A stretch of 64,000 bases of DNA from Dipteronia dyeriana (lineage: Eukaryota; Streptophyta; Magnoliopsida; Sapindales; Sapindaceae), in NCBI GenBank assembly GCA_032871835.1, contig CM065297.1, positions 28,901,598 to 28,965,597 on the forward strand. Reading direction: 5' to 3'. The position numbers were made by a program, and so were the translations under genes. The notes under the pieces are model-generated. The model made no database searches and had not been told where the DNA came from. It was given only the letters and a program-made list of their open reading frames with translations. Shown here piece by piece: positions 1-12,518 of the stretch. How positions within the stretch are numbered: position 1 is the stretch's first letter; every line of letters starts with the position of its first letter.

Positions 1-14
1 ATTCCAAGATAGTT

Positions 15-540
15 ATGAGTCAAGTCCAAGAGATACAGGTGATTCTGTATGAGATACATGCCGAAGAGATAACCCTGCGTGAAACTTTCCAGGTGGCTGC
101 ATTCATTGAGAAGCTTCCTGCTTCATGGAAAGAGTTCAAAAACTATCTCAAACACAAGCAAAAGGAGATGAAGATCGAGGATCTGATTCTCAAGCTTCGT
201 ATTCAGGAAGACCACATGAAGTATGACAAGAAAGATGTCAATGCACCTGAAGTGAAGATCAATGTGGTTGAACATGGGTAAAGTTCTAAACTGAAGAAGA
301 AAAAGCCTAGGAAAGGGCCCAAATTGGGTCCTAAGGGAGGAGTCTCTAAGAAGCCAAAATTCCAAAGGAAGTGCTTCAACTATAACAAGCTGGGTCACAA
401 ATCTTTTGAGTGCAGGTTGCCAAAGAAGAAGAAGAACCACGAGGAAAACGTGGTTGCTAGGATCTCAAAAGATGTATCCGAGATCAATCTCTCTGTAGTT
501 GTGACAGAAGCAAACCTGGTTGGGTCAAACCCAAGGGAGT
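15..540 (+). pseudogene. copia gag, C-terminal part with damaged zinc knuckle
   Basis: The frame from 15 encodes a UBN2-like capsid segment (ETFQVAAFIEKLPASWKEF, then a lysine-rich YLKHKQKEM stretch) ending in a stop near 281. A second frame, from 324, continues with basic residues and CFNYNKLGHKSFEC at about 373-414. The retroviral-type zinc knuckle is CX2CX4HX4C. Here the second cysteine is tyrosine (TAT), so metal binding would be lost. Gag packages the element RNA in cytoplasmic particles. The frame break and the Cys-to-Tyr change mark this as a pseudogene. Confidence 0.8.
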
Positions 541-3505
541 GGTGGTTGGATACTAGGGCCACTCGTCATACATGCTCTAATAGGGAGATGTTCAATACAT
601 TTGAAGAAATGAAGAATGAAGAAAAGATATATACGGGCAACTCAGCCACATCTGACATGAAATGACGTGATTAAGTCGTTCTCAAGATGACCAGAGCTTG
701 AACAATGTGTTATATGTACCTGATATTCGCAAGAACTTGGTGCCCAGTTCGTTGCTCAATTAGCATGGGTTCAAGATGGTGATTAAATCAGACAAAGTGA
801 TTTTAACCAAGTAGCGAACTTATGTGGGTAAGGGATATGTAACTGAAGGGCTTTTTAAACTTAATGTATCTGTTGTCAAAAGAACAATCAATAAAGATAA
901 TTCTTCAGTTTATTTGCTTGAGTCTTCCAATTTATGGCATGGTAGACTAGAACACGTTAATTATGATTCTTTGCGTAGATTAATTAACTTAAATCATATT
1001 CTCGCATTCACTATTGATCCTAAACATAAGTGTGAAGTTTACGTTGAAGCAAAACTAACAAAGTCATCATTTCAAACTATTGAAAGGAAATCTGAACCAC
1101 TTGATTTAATTTACATAGATATATGTGATTTAAAATTTGTTAAACAAGAGGTGGCAATAAATATTTCATCACATTTATAGATGATAACACAAAATACTGC
1201 TATGTATATTTGTTGAAAAACAAGGATGAAGCTATAGAGAAGTTAAGTCCCTATGAAACTGAAGTTGAGAATCAACTCAACAAGAAAATCAAGGTACTGA
1301 GAAGTGACCGAGATGGTGAATATGCAGCACCGTTTGGTGAATTCTGTGCATAACACAGAATCATACATCAATCTACTGCACTATATTCCCCTTAGCAAAA
1401 CAGTATTGCAGAACGTAAAAAATGTACCTTGAAAGAGATGATGAATGCAATGCTGATAAGTTCTGGAGTGCCTCAGAACTTGTGGGGTGACGCTATATTG
1501 TCTAGCAATTATCTTTTAAACAAGGTACCCCGAAAGAAAGAAGACAAGACCCATATGAACTATGGAAAAGGAAGAAAGCCTTCCTATAAATTCTTTCAAA
1601 TGTGGGGGGTGTCTTGCCAAAGTAGTCGTACCTATACCTAAGAAGGTGAAAATAGGTCCGAAAACTATTGATTTCATTTTCATTGGATTTGCACAAAACA
1701 GTAATGCTCATAGATTCTTGTTCTATAAATCTGACATATCAAATATATACAAAAACACGATAATGGAATCTAGAAATGCAATGTTCTTTGAACAAGTATT
1801 TCCATGTAAATCCAATGATGAAGCAAGTTCGTCAAAACGAACACATGCTGATAGTTGTGAGGACCAAGAACAAGGAAATGAAGTAGTGGATAAACCTAGA
1901 CGTAGCAAAAGAGCAAGGACGGAAACGTCTTTTGGTCCATATTTTATGACCTATTTGCTAGAAGGTGAACCCCGAACTTTCAAAGAAATGGTAAGCTCTT
2001 TAGAAAGACTCTTGTGGAAATAGGCTATTAAGAGCGAAATTGATTCCATCCTTAAAAATCATACTTGGGAATTAATGGATCTTCCTTCGGGATGCAAACC
2101 GTTAGGATCCAAATGGATATTCAAAAGAAAGATGAAAACAGATGGATCAATTGATAAGTATAAGGCCAGACTTGTAATTAAAGGTTACAATCAACGAGAA
2201 GGCCTAGATTACTTTGATACATATTCTCCTATGACGAGAATAACCTTCATTAGGATGATACTTGCAATCGCAGCTTTGCAAAATCTTGAAGTACATCAAA
2301 TGGATGTTAAAACGGCTTTCTTAAATGGAGAATTAGACGAAGAAATTTACATGGAACAACCTGAGGTTTTCTTCTCTAGGACAAGGAAAGAAAGTCTGTA
2401 AATTGGTGAAGTCTTTATATGGTTTAAAGCAAGCACCAAAACAATGGCATGAGAAATTTGACAATGCTATGAAGTCAAATGGATTTAAGTTCAACGAATG
2501 TGACAAATGTGTTTATGTCAAGGACACAGAAAATGGCTATGTCATTGTGTGCCTTTACGTTGATGACATGCTCATTGTTGGTAGTGATGATAAAATTATC
2601 AAATCTACCAAGGATATGTTGAAATCAAGATTTGATATGAAAGATATGGGACCGGCTGATGTAATGTTGGGAATGAAAATCTCAAGGACAACTAACGGAC
2701 TCATACTAAGTCAATCACACTATATTGACATGATTCTTGAAAAATTCAACAAAAATGATTCTGGAATTTCTAGAAAACTAGTAGATACAAATCTACATCT
2801 ATCCAAGAATAAGGGTGAGAGCATCTCTCAACTAGAATATTCTCGAGTGATAGAAAGTCTGATGTACTTAACAAGTTGTACACGACCAGACATAGCTAAT
2901 GCAGTCAACAAATTAAGTAGATACACGAGTAATCCAGGAACCGATCACTGGAAAGGAATAGTAAGAGTACTGAAGTACTTACGATTCACTCGTAATCATG
3001 GACTGCATTATACCAGATATCTAGTTGTCCTAGAAGGATACACTGATGCTAACTGGATATCTGATATGAAGGATTCAAAATCCACTAGTGGGTATGTGTT
3101 CACACTAGGAGGTGCGACGGTATCCTGGAAATCCTTCAAACAAACATGTATACCAGATCCACCATGGAATATGAGTTTATAGCATTAGATAAATGTGGAT
3201 AGGAGGCTGAATGGCTATGCCAATTCTTAGAAGGTATTCCAAAATGGATAAAGTCTCTACCGACAATTTGCATTCACTGTGATAGTCAAGCAGCAATAAG
3301 AAGAGCACAGAGCAATATGTATAATGGGAAGTCTAGACATGTACGTCGAAGACATAATACCATTAGACAACTAATCTCAACTAGGGTTATCACTATTGAC
3401 TATGTAAGGTCAAAAGATAACATTGTGGATCCGCTAACTAAAGGGTTAAACAGAGAACTAGTCGAGACATCATCTAGAGGAATGGGACTAAAGCCCATTA
3501 GATAA
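541..3505 (+). pseudogene. copia pol (protease, integrase, RT, RNase H), degenerate
   Basis: The protease active site near 548 reads LDTRAT, with Arg where the DTGA-type motif has Gly. GAG-pre-integrase is seen at 930-985 (LWHGRLEHVNYDSL). Integrase fragments run to about 2020 through several frames. The RT starts near 2100 (SKWIFKRKMKTDGSIDKYKARL, here split as two motifs) and passes MDVKTAFLNG at about 2300. A frameshift follows near 2402, then the catalytic YVDD at 2556-2567. RNase H motifs include GYTDANW (near 3035) and ends with HVRRRHNTIRQL and DPLTKGLN near 3340-3450. At least six frame changes or stops interrupt it. Confidence 0.9.
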
Positions 3506-4096
3506 AAAGTCGATACAATGGACACCTAACCTAGTTGACTGGAGATCCCAAGATCTAGGTTCAATGGGACAACCAAGTTGTAAGACTCAGTTGGATCATT
3601 GTGGGGGGTTACCCTCAAGTCCATTCCTATGATGAAACAGTGATGCTTATAGGAAAAAGGTTAAACTATGTTTTTAATGATTCTTATGCGTCGAAATTCC
3701 TAGTTATGGAAATTCAAGCAGAGTAAAGCGGGTTACTCTTAATTAAGAAATCACCTATGTGAGAGAGAAGTGGGGCCGCTTCTAAAAGAGAATAGTGAAG
3801 GGCTATATTCTTTAGAGACTCTCACAGAACCAGACGCATGTTCATGGCCAAAACGAGCATAAAAATGAGAACCAAATCAAGTTTGAAGATACCTGTGTAA
3901 GGTGTGTGATCGTTTACACAAAATGGCATAACAGTTCAAGGATATCACATCTACTGATCAGCCAGTAAAGTAAGCATACCTTTACAATGGAAGGTTCAAA
4001 GGGTTACACCTACCTATCCTATGCAGGTTTCGACCGTTTGAACTTACCAAACATCTTATTTATGTCTCCTAGGTTAATTTCATTCATGTGGAGGAT
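3506..4096 (+). other. copia 3' untranslated region and polypurine tract
   Basis: No coding sequence is visible between the RNase H stop and the LTR. The stretch ends in GTGGAGGAT at 4088-4096, purine-rich and directly before TGTTGGAA. That is the position and style of a plus-strand priming tract in plant copia elements. Confidence 0.65.
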
Positions 4097-4971
4097 TGTT
4101 GGAATTTTTTTATGATAAACTCTCATTTTGAGAGCACAAATTGAGTATGATAAATTCCATAGAAATGAAATATTAAAGTGGACTCGAATTCTCCTCCGTG
4201 AGAACTTCAAAATGGTATACTCAAATTCACAAAATGGTTAATGGGTGAATGAGAAATTGAGTCTCAAAGTGGACACATTGTGTAGGGATTAGAATGAATC
4301 CCACATTGTTTAGGGAAATCACTTATATGTAGTTTATAAGTGAATGCGTGATATGAGCTATCAACATGTGTGGCATAGAGGCTCTCTCTCTCGCACGCAT
4401 GGGGGGTGCAAATCATGGACTTCGAACCTTCAAATGCACGACTCATGTGTGGGTACGACCTACGGACACGAATGCCGCTCTGATTGGACCGTGAGAGTCC
4501 AGTTGACATTTTGCCACTTCCCTAAGTCAATTTTTTTTTATTGTGATAAATAAGGAAAGCTTTAATTGTTCGGATTCTGATTTCTTACTTGATCACTAAG
4601 AATACAGAATCGGATTTTAATTAGAAGTAAATATTTTTGGAGAATATTATCTAATTAAATTATTTCCTTATTAAATCAAAAACGTGATTTCCAAAATAAT
4701 CCCGAATGAATCCCAAAACCCTAGTGTTTCGGATTGGGTATATAATAGCTCTTATATTCTGTTCGAAACAGACTGAACAAAATATATAGTTTTTGTTTTA
4801 GCTGCCGAATTCTTTCTCTTCTCTGGTTTTCTTGGTAAGTTCAAACTTGGTTTGAGTTCGCTGGTAATGGTTAGTACTTTGGCAGAGACAATCGCCTAAT
4901 ACACATACGGTGTTGTTCCTTGAAATTGTCTTAATGACACCGTGTAAAAAATACGAGCATCGGTTCTAACA
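4097..4971 (+). repeat. copia 3' LTR
   Basis: It begins TGTTGGAA right after the polypurine tract and the best end is TTCTAACA at 4971, giving a TG...CA repeat of 875 bp. A TATA-like TATATAATAG lies at about 4739-4747 with a gene-like leader behind it. The 5' partner is outside the window, so the right end and target duplication cannot be confirmed by comparison. Confidence 0.7.
4738..4748 (+). promoter_or_regulatory. TATA-like core promoter of the copia LTR
   Basis: GTATATAATAG sits about 230 bp before the LTR end, a usual place for the U3/R core promoter. It is assigned by position and composition only. Confidence 0.45.
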
Positions 4972-7104
4972 CTGTTTCTAGCGTGTTTTCTAGTGTTGTT
5001 GCTTTTTGTTTCCAAATACTGGCCAGATTTGTTTTTTGGAATTACGATTTACAGAAACCCCTCTAGTAAGAAGGATATTCGAGCTAGGTCTTTATTCTAA
5101 CCACCCGATTGTAAGCATGTTCATTCAAGGAAGAAGGTGAGACAACCTTGAAAGTTGAAAGACGAGGTAGCCGTTTGTCTGTATAAATTCGGATTGAAGC
5201 TCTATCCCCGACTCTCCAGCGATACCCAACTGCCAATAGTTCACGCCTCCATAAGAAACTCTTCCATAAGAACGAACCATAACTAAAAGAAGATGCCTAT
5301 AAAAAGGAAAAGTCACAAACGTAACATTGTTATGACCTTAGGGACTAGGGTATTCGGGTACTGGATTAATCTCCTTCAGTGCTTGGCAAAAAGGTCTTTA
5401 TTAAATATGGAAAGGTCTTGGAATTCCAAACCCCCGCTATCCTTACTAGCGTATAATTTCTTCCTAGAGCCCTAGTGCATTTTCTGTTTGTCATCCGTTG
5501 AACCCCATCAAAAACGAGCACTTAATCGGTGAAGGTCATCAATGAGGCCTCAAGGTAACCAGAATAATGACATAGAATAGGTTGGGATGCTTTGGATAAT
5601 TGCTTTGAGGAATACCTCTTTACCACCAGCGAAAAAAATCTTGTTCTACCAACCTTTTAGTCTGTCCCAAACTCGATCTTTAATGTTTGCAAAAATCTGT
5701 TTCTTATTTCTGCCTGCAAAACTAGCCAGACTCAGGTATCTCTCATGACATCGTACAAGTCTTACCCTGATCAATCTTGCCAGATGTTCTGCCCTGGACT
5801 TGGAGACCCTCTTACAACTTGACTAGAAGCCATGGCATAGACCTCTAGAATACGTCTAATAGCCTTACAATCCCGATCTGATGTGTTGGTGAATAACATG
5901 CTGGCATTGGCAAAGAAAACATGTCAAATTTTTGGCCTCATTTTACTGCATCTGAAGCCAGTTATTTCACTTTCCTTCTCTGCTTGGAAAGCAACCGAGA
6001 GAGACATTCTGCACAAATAAGGAATAGGTACGGAGAGAGTGAATCACTTGATGCAACCCCAAGGTTTCAGATTACCCTGAATTTCTCCATTTACAATAAA
6101 ATAAAAGGAAACCGATGTAACACACCTCATTATCCGATCAATCCACAACTCCGAGAGGCCCAATTTTTTCATCATACCAATCAAGAAATCCCACTCCACT
6201 CGTTCATAAGCCTTTGACATGTCAAGCTTCAAGGCCATCACCACATTTTACCTTTTTTATGCCTTTTTAAAGCATGCATTCACTCGAAGCTCATAATATC
6301 ATTATTAGAAATCAACTGTCCAGGAATAAAGGCACTTTGCGTCTTAGATATCACATCACCAAACACCCCTCGGAATTTTTTTTGTTAGCGCCTTGGCCAA
6401 AACTTATGGGTTGAAAGTCTGTCATCTTTTCAACCTACGGGGATAAACGTAACTAAAGTTCGATTAACTCGAGCAATTTGATAATCGTCATTAAGTACAC
6501 TTAAACAGGCCTTCGTCACATCGCTACCCACAATCGGCCAATACTTATGGTAGAATAATGCTAGAAGACTATCCGAACCTGGTGCTTTTGTAGGGGGCAT
6601 ATCAAAGACAGCTCTTCGGATTTCATCAGCAGAAAAATTTGAATCAATAAAAGCACTCTTACCAGAAGGCAACCAGGGTTGCACGCAATTAAGCACAAGA
6701 GAAATTTCATGGGACGAAGGAGAAACACTACTAAAGATATCAAAAAAATAGTTTTGAACAATAACAAAAATGCCATCCTTTGAATATATCCACTCTCCAT
6801 GGTCATTATAAAGTCCCACGATTGAATTTCGAGCCCTCTGAGAAGTCGCTTGTCTATAAAAATACCTTGAATTCCTATCTCTACTTTTCAGCCATGTTTC
6901 CTGTGATCGTTGATGCCAATAGATTTTCTCTTTCTCAAGCAGCACATCTAACTCATTTTCAACATGTCAAATTTTTTTCCAAGAATTAAACTTGATTCAA
7001 TCAAAGACTCGACGTAACTCATCTTGCTTGAGTTGAATGTCCTAAGTCAGCTGCCTCCTATTCCAATTATTTCAGTCACCAAGCTTACTGGTGCACCTCT
7101 GAAT
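4972..7104 (-). pseudogene. LINE ORF2, 3' segment (RT and zf-RVT)
   Basis: Read on the minus strand. A linker region ends in VENELDVLLEKEKIYWHQRS (about 6985-6910). RT blocks include PPTKAPGSDSLLALFYHKYW (about 6600-6530), LVTFIP (about 6440) and LKLDMSKAYERVEWDFL (about 6230-6180). The catalytic box, FADD in active plant L1 elements, reads F-A-N-A at about 5903-5914. A zf-RVT-like segment at about 5280-5160 includes SFLWKSFLWRRELLAVGYRW. Stops and frameshifts are frequent. The 3' end is not sharply defined: LINE-like coding fades below about 5100 and the copia LTR ends at 4971. The upstream continuation is at 35058, across a 27,953-bp insertion. Confidence 0.88.
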
Positions 7105-7981
7105 TGTTGGGGTTCATGCCCTAAAGCTTGTAATTTGTAAATGTGAATGAAACATTAATAAAATAAGTAGTTTATTCATTTTATATACATGTGTCGTACA
7201 ATTTTATCATGTGTACTTAACATCCCAGATTGTCATATTTAATCTCGAACTGAGTATATGAGTGTCATATACAGAGGTATCCAGTTTAAGATGAGCAATC
7301 TAAAGAGTTCGTAGATAGCAAGTAGAGTTGGGTACTTTGTTTGTGGTTAATCTACAGTTACGGTCCATTCCGTAATGTACGGTGGTCTTAACCTAGACTA
7401 TTCATATGGTGAAATGGGAATAGAGACACCTTATATGATGTGATCATATAGGACTATACCATGATCTATATGAATCTCTCACCAAGATCCGTTATAGGAT
7501 GAGATTCATATATACCAATAAATGATAGCTATATATGGGTGATCTTGATTTTGGGTGTCTTATCGACTCCTTCAGATTAGATCATAGTTTTTGATATACC
7601 ATGGGTGAGATCGGAGTTGCATTCCTGATTAATAACTTTGTATGTTGGAATCACGGTTTGGCTTATGGCTGGGAGGTCTGTACAAAATAGTGGAATCTAC
7701 TGCTTCTTGCAAGAAGTAGATAGTAGTTCCCTTAAGGGTTGATCCAGGGCTTGAACAATATGAGGGCTCTCCTTCTTCCGTAATGGAAGTTAGGATTTAT
7801 TGTTCATTAAAGAATCAATGGTACTTAATAGAAAAGATATAATTAGATAGGTATAACGGACTGTATGACCTAGCTTTAATTATAAACTACTTGTGGAGGA
7901 TCATATCATATGTAATAGATATATCGATGGAAAACTATAATTTCAGGTTGTGTAACACATATATAGTTGTGATACTGCAAC

Positions 7982-8567
7982 TAGGGATGCACATTTGGAA
8001 AATAGGGATGGATATAGGTCCCCCCATCCCCACTTCCTATACTCTTCCCTCATCCCTCCCCATTTCCCCATTTGGGGAAAATGAGGATGGGGAATTTCAG
8101 GAGGAGATATATCCATCCCCATCCCTATTTCCCTATTTTCTCCGTTTTTTTTTCGTATTTCTCCGTTTTTCCATTTTGCCATTTAACTAAAAATTACAAA
8201 TTAAACTTTAAAAAACAAACATTCCATTAGAAATACAAAATAAAACCCATTAATATATCACAAATACAAATATATATTATAATTAATAATAAATATTATA
8301 ATTATATTTATATATATTTGAGGGGAATGGGGAAATGGGGGTGGGGGATCTCATCCCCATCCCCATTTCAATATAATTGTGGGGGAAATGGGGAAATGGG
8401 GAAATGGGGATGGGGAGGGGTTCCCCCATCCCCATCCCCATTTCAATTTGTGGATGAATTTCATCCCCACCCCCCCCCCCCCCCCCATTTCCCCATTTTT
8501 CTCAACAAAAAAAAAAAAAATCCTCAAATGGGGAATTGGGGCCCCGGGGGAAATATGTGTATCTCTA
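7982..8567. mobile_element. hAT-type MITE 1 (GGGGATGG-rich)
   Basis: The termini TAGGGATGCACAT and (reverse complement of the right end) TAGAGATACACAT match at 11 of 13 positions. The element is flanked by the 8-bp duplication ACTGCAAC (7974-7981 and 8568-8575). An 8-bp duplication with T-A-G ends is the hAT signature. The 586-bp element has no coding capacity. It consists largely of G-rich and C-rich runs of the GGGGATGGGG type, including a run of about 20 C near 8466-8486. Confidence 0.9.
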
Positions 8568-8575
8568 ACTGCAAC

Positions 8576-9022
8576 ATCGGGTTTTTAATAGAATAACTCT
8601 GAGATTTATGATTATAAAATATTAATTAAAAAGTTTAATTAATTATTTTTAAGTATTATTGGAGCTCAAAACTTTGGGTCCATTAGGTTCCCTTACTAGC
8701 CCGATTAATTAAAGATAACAAGGGTCACGGTTAATTAATTGGATTGTCTAATTAATTGTGTTACGTAAGTGACTCATAATTATTCAAGGATTAATTGAAT
8801 AATGAGATTATTTAGTTAATATATTAATAATTAAATTAATTAGATAATTATATTATTAATTAATAAATTATGAATTATGAATTATGAATTATTGATTAAT
8901 TATTAATTGGAGGTTGCAGGTTCAAATCATAACTGAAACAAAGATAAAATAATTAGATTATTTTATTCTTTAAAAAGTCAAGTATTTAAGTTCAAGTCAA
9001 CTAGAGTTATGTGGGAGTTAGA
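8576..9022 (+). repeat. left LTR, continuation after MITE 1
   Basis: This is the distal part of the plus-strand left LTR: ATCGGGTTTTTAATAG at 8576, then motifs shared in inverse with the array LTRs such as ATTGGATTGTCTAATTAA and TGTTACG. It is AT-rich and noncoding. Confidence 0.7.
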
Positions 9023-9030
9023 ATCCTACT

Positions 9031-9602
9031 TAGAGGTGTTAATGGTATGGGTTGGGTACAGGTTTTCCATTACCATCCCCAATACTAATTTGTATGAGAA
9101 ATACCTTCCCCGATGAATACATACCTTAAAATAAACGGTGCAGGTTCGGGGATTCCCCATTAGGGGATCGGTTTTTTGCCCCATACCATCCTCATCCCCA
9201 TCCCATTAATGTATTATTTATGATTTTTTGATAAAGGTCATATAAATATTATTGAATGATATGAAAATAATAATATGTGGGGTATATTATACATAATGAT
9301 CTAAAATGAAGCAGTATTTCAATGGGAGGAAAAAAAAGAAAAAAAAAGGAAAAATTATGTTAGTGGGATGGAAAAATATGAGGGAAATTTTTGTGTGTGT
9401 GTGTGTTTACATATATATATTGATAGCAGGTACGGGGACGGGGCGGGGCCGAGACTTGAAATCGCGTAACCATACTGAAATTAAATCGGGGATTTAAAAA
9501 AACACCAGCCCTATACCACAACTTAAATGGTAAGGTTAAAACTGTCCCTAATGGGCGGGTCCCCACGGGTCCCCGGACCAATGGGTAATTTTGACATCTC
9601 TA
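9031..9602. mobile_element. hAT-type MITE 2
   Basis: The ends TAGAGGTGTTAA and (reverse complement) TAGAGATGTCAA form imperfect terminal repeats. Flanks are ATCCTACT (9023-9030) and ATCATACT (9603-9610), an 8-bp duplication with one change. The element is 572 bp with a poly-purine stretch, a GT run near 9393-9406 and subterminal GGGTTGGG / CCCCATCCC motifs. It is noncoding. Confidence 0.82.
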
Positions 9603-9706
9603 ATCATACTCTACCTAAGACACTTAAATACTACTTATCTTTTTAATTTATGGAAATATATTTGAAAAATAATTTGCATCTAGTTTGATATATATATACA
9701 TAACAA
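9603..9706. other. unassigned AT-rich remnant, left of MITE 3
   Basis: About 100 bp between two MITEs, ending in the 8-bp duplication CATAACAA (9699-9706). It is probably what is left of the internal or terminal region of the plus-strand copia. Nothing is recognised in it. Confidence 0.4.
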
Positions 9707-9750
9707 TAGGAATGACAATTGGTTGGGTTCAGGCGATTTAGGGAAAACCA

Positions 9751-10088
9751 TGATGGAGCCCCATTCACCGGTCATGTAACGGAAGTAGGTTTTTTAAATT
9801 TTTTATAAAAATCATAATTATTTTCGGAACTCATACATACACTATGTATAAATAGGAAATTGAAATCAATATAAAGAGAAAAAGAAAATCTTACCAACGT
9901 TTGGATGGTCCTTCACCTTACGATATGCTCATGTCTGAATCACTCAATCTTTCTCACTAAATCTCGAGACAGGTAACTGCGTGTGGACGCGTCACGGTCT
10001 TAGGAACTTGAATGGAGGATGTAGAGAAAAAGACTTGAAGAAACTCTTTCTTTTCAAGAGAGAAAAGACTTAGAACAATTCTAATTCT

Positions 10089-10138
<50 letters not shown>

Positions 10139-10348
10139 TTTCTTTTTGTCTTCTAAGTGTACACTGCACCAACTTTTTCTCTCCTTTTTATGGTTCTTAC
10201 ACCACTTTTGCACACCACCAACTTTGTTAATATGGTGATGTGTGTCTTAGGTTTTAGTTATGTAAAATATATCATATATATTATTATAACTAAATTCCCT
10301 TTTCGAATTGCACGTTTTTGTGTGTTTCCTTTTATAGAATATATAAAT

Positions 10349-10390
<42 letters not shown>

Positions 10391-11823
10391 TTCCTTTTAA
10401 TTGATATATTGTTTTGGTCAATTTTTAAAGAATATATATCATATATGTATTTCCTCTTTTAAAAATCTCATGATATCTTTTTATTTTAAAAAAAATATTT
10501 ATTTTATTTTTATAATATTTTTTTTAAAAGATACCATCTATTTTGAATTTAAGCTATTCAAATTCAAAAATTAAATATTTAATAAAATAAAATAATCACA
10601 TTATCTTATTTTATTAAAAAAAAAACAAATCAACAAACATTCTCCGATTAGTGATTAATAACATAATTAAATAATCTCATTATTTATTTTATTTAATCAC
10701 CATTACTCATTAATTAAATAATCTCATTATTCTATTAATTTCCTGAATAAATACGTGTCACTTTCGTAACACAATTAATTGGACAATCCAATTAACCGTG
10801 ACCCTTGTTACCAAAATCGATATGGCTAGCAAGGAGACCTAATGGACCTACAATATTTTGAGCTTTAATAATCCTCAGAATCATTAATTAAAATCTTTAA
10901 TTAATATTCTTTGATTATTAACTTCGATGTTATTCCACTAAAAACCCGAAGCTGCACTCTGTCAACTGCAGACGCTTTAACAAAGACCGATACAGTTTGA
11001 TGTCCATCGATATAACTATTATATATGGTGTGATCCTCCACAGTAGTTCATAATTAGAGTTGGATCATAATGTCCATTATACCCCTCTAATTACATATAT
11101 TCTTTAAGTACCGTTGATTCTCTAACGGACATAAATCCTATTTCCTCACGGAATTAGGAGAGCTCTCATATTGTTCAAGCCCCGAATCAACCCTTAAGGG
11201 AACTACCATCTACTTCTCACAAGAAGGAGTGGATTCCACTATTGTGTACAAACCTTCCCAGCCACAAGTAAACTGCAATCCCAACATACGGAGTATATTG
11301 ATAATGAAATGCATCTGACCTCACCCATGATATATCAAAGACCACGATCTAACCCGAAGGAGTCGATAAGACACTCATGATTAAGATCACCCATATTTAG
11401 CCATCATTAGTTGATATATTTGAATCTCATCGGTAAACGGATCTTGGTGAGAGATTCATATAGATCATGGCTCATTCCTGTATGATCACATCATACAAGG
11501 TGCCTCCATTCCCATATCTCATATGAAAGATTCAGGATAGAATCATCGTACATTACGAAATGGACCGCAACTTTAGATTAACCGTAAATAAAGTACTCAT
11601 CTTTATTTGCTATCTATGGACTCTTTAGATTGCACGTCTCTTACTGTATCCATCTGTATATGGCACTTATATACACAGTTTGAGATTACATCCGACAATC
11701 TTGGATGTTAAATATATGCACAAGTTATAAATTAAGCAACAAAACAAGAATGAATTGAACTTTTCCTTTTATTTATTTCATAAATCCATTTACAAATTAC
11801 ATCTTTAGGGCATAAACCCAACA
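9751..11823 (-). repeat. LTR A of the copia array
   Basis: About 2.07 kb. Its left end reads TGATGGAGCCCCATTCACC where the others have TGTTGGAACCCC, and its right end CATAAACCCAACA adjoins the polypurine tract. The left three quarters resemble LTR D more than B or C. From 11437 onward it is identical to LTR B. It contains two TA-dinucleotide runs (about 10091-10133 and 10350-10387). Confidence 0.9.
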
Positions 11824-12518
11824 ATCTCCCACTTGCACTAAAGCATGTGAGGCATGTTTCGTAACCTTAGACCATCTAGTTGACCCAAAAACAAGCATGT
11901 AAGGTCTTCATAAATGAATCAACATGATTGTCTTATGAGGCTATCTTGGTGACGATCACATCTCCTCTCTACACTATCTCTCTAATGAGATGATGCTTTC
12001 TCTCTATATGCTTCTCTCTTTTGTGGCTTCTTGGTTCTTTGGAATTAGCTACAGCACCATTGTTATCACAATAAAGTGTGATAGGCTTATCCATATCTGG
12101 AACAACTTCCAGATCACTCAAGAATTTACGGAGCCAAACAGCCTCTTTAGAAGCTTCACAAGCGGCTATATATTCGGCTTCCATGTTGGAGCTAGCAATG
12201 CAAGATTGCTGGATACTTCTCCACACAATGGCTCTACCACCTAGGGTGAATACTGATCCAGATGTGGATTTCCAAGAATCCTTGTCTGACTTAAAATCAG
12301 AATTCGTGTATCCTAGTGGGATCAAATCTTGTCCGGAATACACTAGCATATAATTTCTCGTTCTCCAAAGATACTTGAGAATTGTCTTGACAACAACCCA
12401 ATGATCCAATCCTGAGTTGGACTGGTATATGCTGACTACTCCCACTGCATAACAAATGTCCGGTCTTGTGCATAACATATCTTACATGAGACTACCTACT
12501 GTTGATGCATAGGGTACA
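11824..12518 (-). pseudogene. internal 0: truncated copia pol, RNase H only
   Basis: Next to LTR A is the polypurine tract, then an RNase H segment on the minus strand (about 12478-11969). It contains MLCTRPDICYAVGVVS, GSVFTLGGRAIVWRSIQQSC, NMEAEYIAACEASKEAVWLR and LYCDNNGAVANSKEP. At about 12518 the sequence passes straight from the codons upstream of the RPDICY motif into LTR B. RT, integrase, gag and primer site are all missing, a deletion of several kb relative to internals 1 and 2. Confidence 0.88.

Larger units (their letters stand above)
1..4971 (+). mobile_element. Ty1/copia LTR retrotransposon, 3' part
   Basis: The copia domain order is visible in plus orientation: gag with a zinc-knuckle remnant, protease, GAG-pre-integrase and integrase, reverse transcriptase, RNase H, a 3' untranslated stretch, then a 3' LTR. 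The 5' LTR, primer site and start of gag lie outside the window. RNase H following integrase and RT is the Ty1/copia order. Many stops and frameshifts divide the polyprotein, so the copy is dead. Lineage within copia is not assigned. Whether it landed next to or inside the LINE that follows cannot be decided, because the left flank is missing. Confidence 0.93.
7105..9022 (+). repeat. left LTR of the plus-strand copia remnant, 3'-truncated
   Basis: It starts TGTTGGGGTTCATGCCCTAA, the inverse of the LTR A-D ends (TTAGGGCATAAACCCAACA). Homology to those LTRs and to 33088-35057 continues with gaps to about 8990, for example CGGGTTTTTAATAGAATAA near 8580. Beyond that I lose the alignment, and about 0.5 kb of the LTR end seems absent or replaced. 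It is interrupted by a MITE at 7982-8567. Confidence 0.78.

Noticed and set aside
7891..8596. Several overlapping open frames in the G/C-run MITE
   Set aside because: They are translations of simple GGGGATGG-type runs on both strands.
11990..12353. Plus-strand frames opposite RNase H (also 14778-15053, 22892-23164, 17590-17883)
   Set aside because: They are shadows of the better supported minus-strand pol and gag frames, present because the copies are homologous.
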